A DNA stretch of 64,000 bases from Plasmopara viticola. Lineage: Eukaryota > Oomycota > Peronosporomycetes > Peronosporales > Peronosporaceae. The stretch lies in the NCBI GenBank assembly GCA_001695595.3, contig MBPM02000084.1, forward strand, positions 186,001 to 250,000, written 5' to 3'. Shown here one piece after another: positions 59,801-64,000 of this stretch. How positions within the stretch are numbered: position 1 is the first letter of the stretch; the number at the start of each line of letters is the position of its first letter. A model generated the notes under the pieces. That model saw only the letters and a list, made by a program, of their open reading frames with translations. It did no database searches and was not told the origin of the DNA. The position numbers and the translations under genes are program-made.

Positions 59801-62800
59801 TCTTGTGAAGTGCTGGGATCATGTGCGGCCATAGATACGTCCCTTTTATCATTTAGACTTGCACAGATGCAATAAAGCCACAACAAAGCGTAAACTTGCT
59901 CTTTTGAAGAGTTGAGATGATGTACGGCATTGGATACGTTCTTTTTATCATTCTGGACGTGTGCAGAAGCAATAGAGCCACAACAAAGCGTATTTTTTCT
60001 CTTTTGAAGTGCGGGGACTATGAACGGCCATAAATACGTCCTTTCTATCATTCTAGAAGTGCGCACACGCAATAGAGCCACAACAAAGCGTATATTCGCT
60101 CTTTTGAAGTGCTGGGATGATGTACGGCGATAGATGTGTTCTCATTATCATTCTAGACGTGCGCAGACGTAATGGAGCCACAACAAAGCGTATATTCCCT
60201 CTTGTGGAGTGCTGGGAAAATGTACGGCCTTAGGTACGTCTTTTCTATCATTCTGGACAAGCGCAGACGGAATAGAGCCACAACAAAGCGTATATTATCT
60301 CTTGTGAAGTGCTGGAAAGATGTACGGCCTTAGGTGCGTCTTTCTATCATTCTAGACGTGCGTAGACGGAATAGAGCCACAACAAAGCGTATAATTACTC
60401 TTGTAAAGTGCTGGGATCATGTACGGCCATAGATACGTCTTTTGTATTATTGTAGACGTGCACAGCCATAATAGAGCCACAACAAAGCGTATATTCGCTC
60501 GTTTGAAGTGCTGGGATGATGTACGGCGATAGATGCGTTCTCATTATTATTCTAGACGTGCGAAGATGCAATGGAGCCACAACAAAGCGTATATTCCCTC
60601 TTGTGGAGTGCTGGGAAAATGTACGGCCTTAGGTACGTCTTTTCTATCATTCTGGACAAGCGAAGACGGAATAGAGCCACAACAAAGCGTATAATATCTC
60701 TTGTGAAGTGCTGGGAAGATGTACGGCCTTAGGTGCGTCTTTTCTATCATTCTAGACATGCTCAGACGCAATCGAGCTACAAGAAAACGTATAATTACTC
60801 ATGTGAAGTGCTGGGATCATGTAAGGCCATAGATACGTCTTTTGTATCATTGTAGACGTGCGCAGCCACAATAGAGCGACAACAAAGCGTATATTCTCTC
60901 TTGCGAAGTGCTAGGATCATGTACGGCCATAGATACGTCATTTGTATCATTGTAGACGTCCGCAGACGCAATAGAGCCTCAACAAATTATTTGCTCTTGT
61001 GAACTGCTGAGATGATGAACTGTCATGGCTTCGTCCCTATTATCATTCTAGACTTGCGCAGATCCAATAAAGCCACAAAAAGCGTATATTCGCTCTTTTG
61101 AAGTGTTGGGATGGTGTACGGCCAACTATACGTCCTTCCTATCAATATAGACGTGCGCAGAAGCAATAGAGCCACAACAAAGCGTATTTTTTCTCTTGTC
61201 AAGTGCTGGTACTATAAACGGCCATAAATACGTCCTTTCTAATATTCTAGACGTGCGCACACGCAATAGAGCCACAACAAGGCATATACTCGCTCTTTTG
61301 AAGTGCTGGAATGATGTACGGCCATAGATACGTCCTTATTATCATTCTAGACTTGCACAGATGCAATAAAGCCACAACAAAGCGTAAACTTGTTCTTTTG
61401 AAGGGTTGAGATGATGTACGGCATCGGATACGTTCTTTTTATCATTCTGGACGTGTGCAGAGGTAATAGAGCCACAACAAAGCGTATTTTTTCTCTTTTG
61501 AAGTGCTGGGACTATGAACGGCCATAAATACGTCCTTTCTATTATTCTAGACGTGCGCACACGCAATAAAGCCACAACAAGGCATATACTCGCTCTTTGA
61601 AGTGCTGGAATGATGAACGGCGATAGATGCCTTCTCATTATCAATCTTGACGTGCGCAGATGCAATGGTGCCACAACAAAGCATATATTCTCTCTTGTGG
61701 AGTTCTGGGAAAATGTACGGCATAAGTTACGTTTTTTCTTTCATTCTGGACGTGCGCAGACGCAATGGAGCTACAAGAAAGCGTATAATTGCTCTTGTGA
61801 AGTGCTGGGAGGATGTACGGCGATAGATGCGTTCTCATTATCATTCTAGATGTGCGCAGATGCGATGGAGCAACAACAAAGCGTACATTCGCTCTTTTGA
61901 AATGCTGGGTTCATGTACGGCCATAGCTACGTCCTTATTATCATTCTAGCCATGCGCAGAAGCAATGGAGCTACAACAAAGCGTAGTTACGCTCTTATGA
62001 AGTGTTAAAATGATAAACGGCAGTAGATACGTCCTTTCTATCATTCTAGACAGAAGCAGACGGAATAGAGCTACATTACAGCGTATATTCTCTCTTGTAA
62101 AGTGCTGGGAAGATGTACGGCCTTAGGTACGTCTTTTCTATCATTCTAGACGTGCGCAGACGCAATGGAGCTAGAAGAAAGCGCATAATTGCTCTTGTGA
62201 AGTGCTGGGATCATGTGCGGCCATAGATACGTCCCTTTTATCATTTAGACTTGCACAGATGCAATAAAGCCACAACAAAGCGTAAACTTGCTCTTTTGAA
62301 GAGTTGAGATGATGTACGGCATTGGATACGTTCTTTTTATCATTCTGGACGTGTGCAGAAGCAATAGAGCCACAACAAAGCGTATTTTTTCTCTTTTGAA
62401 GTGCGGGGACTATGAACGGCCATAAATACGTCCTTTCTATCATTCTAGAAGTGCGCACACGCAATAGAGCCACAACAAAGCGTATATTCGCTCTTTTGAA
62501 GTGCTGGAATGATGTACGGCGATAGATGCCTTCTCATTATCAATCTAGACGTGCGCAGATGCAATACAACAAAGCATATATTCTCTCTTGTGGAGTTCTG
62601 GGAAAATGTACGGCATAAGTTACGTTTTTTCTTTCATTCTGGACGTGCGCAAACGCAATGGAGCTACAAGAAAGCGTATAATTGCTCTTGTGAAGTGCTG
62701 GGAGGATGTACGGCGATAGATGCGTTCTCATTATCATTCTAGACGTGCGCAGATGCGATGGAGCCACAACAAAGCGTACATTCGCTCTTTGAAATGCTGG

Positions 62801-64000
62801 GTTCATGTACGGCCATAGCTACGTCCTTATTATCATTCTAGCCATGCGCAGAAGCAATGGAGCTACAACAAAGCGTAGTTACGCTCTTATGAAGTGTTAA
62901 AATGATAAACGGCAGTAGATACGTCCTTTCTATCATTCTAGACAGAAGCAGACGGAATAGAGCTACATTACAGCGTATATTCTCTCTTGTAAAGTGCTGG
63001 GAAGATGTACGGCCTTAGGTACGTCTTTTCTATCATTCTAGACGTGCGCAGACGCAATGGAGCTAGAAGAAAGCGCATAATTGCTCTTGTGAAGTGCTGG
63101 GATCATGTGCGGCCATAGATACGTCCCTTTTATCATTTAGACTTGCACAGATGCAATAAAGCCACAACAAAGCGTAAACTTGCTCTTTTGAAGAGTTGAG
63201 ATGATGTACGGCATTGGATACGTTCTTTTTATCATTCTGGACGTGTGCAGAAGCAATAGAGCCACAACAAAGCGTATTTTTTCTCTTTGAAGTGCGGGGA
63301 CTATGAACGGCCATAAATACGTCCTTTCTATCATTCTAGAAGTGCGCACACGCAATAGAGCCACAACAAAGCGTATATTCGCTCTTTTGAAGTGCTGGAT
63401 GATGTACGGCGATAGATGTGTTCTCATTATCATACTAGACGTGCGCAGACGTAATGGAGCCACAACAAAGCGTATATTCCCTCTTGTGGAGTGCTGGGAA
63501 AATGTACGGCCTTAGGTACGTCTTTTCTATCATTCTGGACAAGCGCAGACGGAATAGAGCCACAACAAAGCGTATATTATCTCTTGTGAAGTGCTGGAAA
63601 GATGTACGGCCTTAGGTGCGTCTTTCTATCATTCTAGACGTGCGTAGACGGAATAGAGCCACAACAAAGCGTATAATTACTCTTGTAAAGTGCTGGGATC
63701 ATGTACGGCCATAGATACGTCTTTTGTATTATTGTAGACGTGCACAGCCATAATAGAGCCACAACAAAGCGTATATTCGCTCGTTTGAAGTGCTGGGATG
63801 ATGTACGGCGATAGATGCGTTCTCATTATTATTCTAGACGTGCGAAGATGCAATGGAGCCACAACAAAGCGTATATTCCCTCTTGTGGAGTGCTGGGAAA
63901 ATGTACGGCCTTAGGTACGTCTTTTCTATCATTCTGGACAAGCGAAGACGGAATAGAGCCACAACAAAGCGTATAATATCTCTTGTGAAGTGCTGGGAAG
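56830..64000. repeat. ~2,392-bp higher-order repeat of 24 monomers in the 100-bp satellite
   Basis: Identical stretches recur at offsets of 2,392-2,393 bp: for example 57386, 59779 and 62171; 58002 and 60395; 58154 and 60547; 58950 and 61342. Monomers within one period differ from each other, so the period is a true higher-order repeat. The third copy is lengthened by an internal duplication and the array is cut by the window end. Confidence 0.9.
61610..63400. repeat. ~892-bp (nine-monomer) duplication within the third higher-order copy
   Basis: Sequence from about 61610-62500 is repeated at about 62509-63400 (62171 corresponds to 63063, offset 892). After it, the order resumes as in earlier copies: 60395 corresponds to 63677, an offset of 3,282, roughly 2,392 plus 890. 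The second copy has small deletions, for example GCAATACAACAAAGC near 62560 where the first has a GGTGCCA segment. Confidence 0.85.

Larger units (their letters stand above)
54390..64000. repeat. Second satellite array, 100-bp monomer, about 96 units, runs off window
   Basis: The unit reads GATCATGTACGGCCATAGAT, ACGTCTTTTCTATCATTCTA, GACGTGCGCAGACGCAATAG, AGCCACAACAAAGCGTATAT, TCGCTCTTTTGAAGTGCTGG. Landmarks at 55131, 55231, 55331, 55431, 55531 and 55631 show exact 100-bp spacing. It shares no obvious sequence with the 635-bp monomer. Because 100 is not a multiple of three, long open frames on minus (up to 141 codons) read through all three frames of the unit; none is considered a gene. Confidence 0.95.

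Overview
The window looks like nuclear DNA of an oomycete, probably a Peronosporales species (Phytophthora or downy-mildew type). Spliceosomal introns are short (60-76 nt, GT-AG), intergenic DNA is AT-rich, and decayed Ty3/gypsy, copia-like and L1-like remnants abound. Gene content is ordinary eukaryotic: ribosomal protein L36e, SURF2, an Aha1-type co-chaperone, a class I cyclic-nucleotide phosphodiesterase and an OTU-like protease. The species cannot be fixed from the sequence alone.

Layout. 1-5454: transposon graveyard, with a decayed gypsy pol (about 1-1400, minus) and a 5'-truncated SINE-like insertion (4606-4893) between 9-bp target duplications. 5455-9244: compact gene cluster, with a TPR/Aha1 protein and SURF2 in tandem on minus, then a Gfo/Idh/MocA dehydrogenase on plus that diverges from SURF2 across 113 bp. 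9245-19861: second graveyard, holding a broken coding remnant hit by a longer copy of the same SINE, two further gypsy remnants, an L1-like RT remnant, a zinc-knuckle gag fragment and a possible Tc1-like fragment. 19862-25935: second gene cluster, with an OTU-like protein (plus), then a small three-exon mitochondrial-type membrane protein, a seven-exon PDE and the three-exon RPL36 (all minus).

From about 26.4 kb to the end the window is tandem-repeat DNA. A satellite with a ~635-bp monomer starts as strongly diverged relics (about 26.46-32.3 kb, at least two units inverted) and becomes homogeneous from about 32.3 to 54.37 kb, about 35 units. It shows nested higher-order structure: a 1,927-bp trimer, a 1,270-bp dimer, and a block of at least 3 kb repeated 8.93 kb apart. 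At about 54.38 kb it gives way abruptly to an unrelated 100-bp satellite that runs off the window end and is organised as a ~2,392-bp, 24-monomer higher-order repeat with an internal nine-monomer duplication.

The genes form no single pathway. They are housekeeping or signalling functions: Hsp90 co-chaperone, nucleolar SURF2, ribosome, cAMP/cGMP turnover, deubiquitination-like activity and a mitochondrial membrane component. The most unusual part is the double satellite block with its layered duplication history. The most useful gene-level result is the small split gene at 21608-22107, recovered only by joining exons. Exon joins given here were worked out by hand from splice signals, phase and family conservation.
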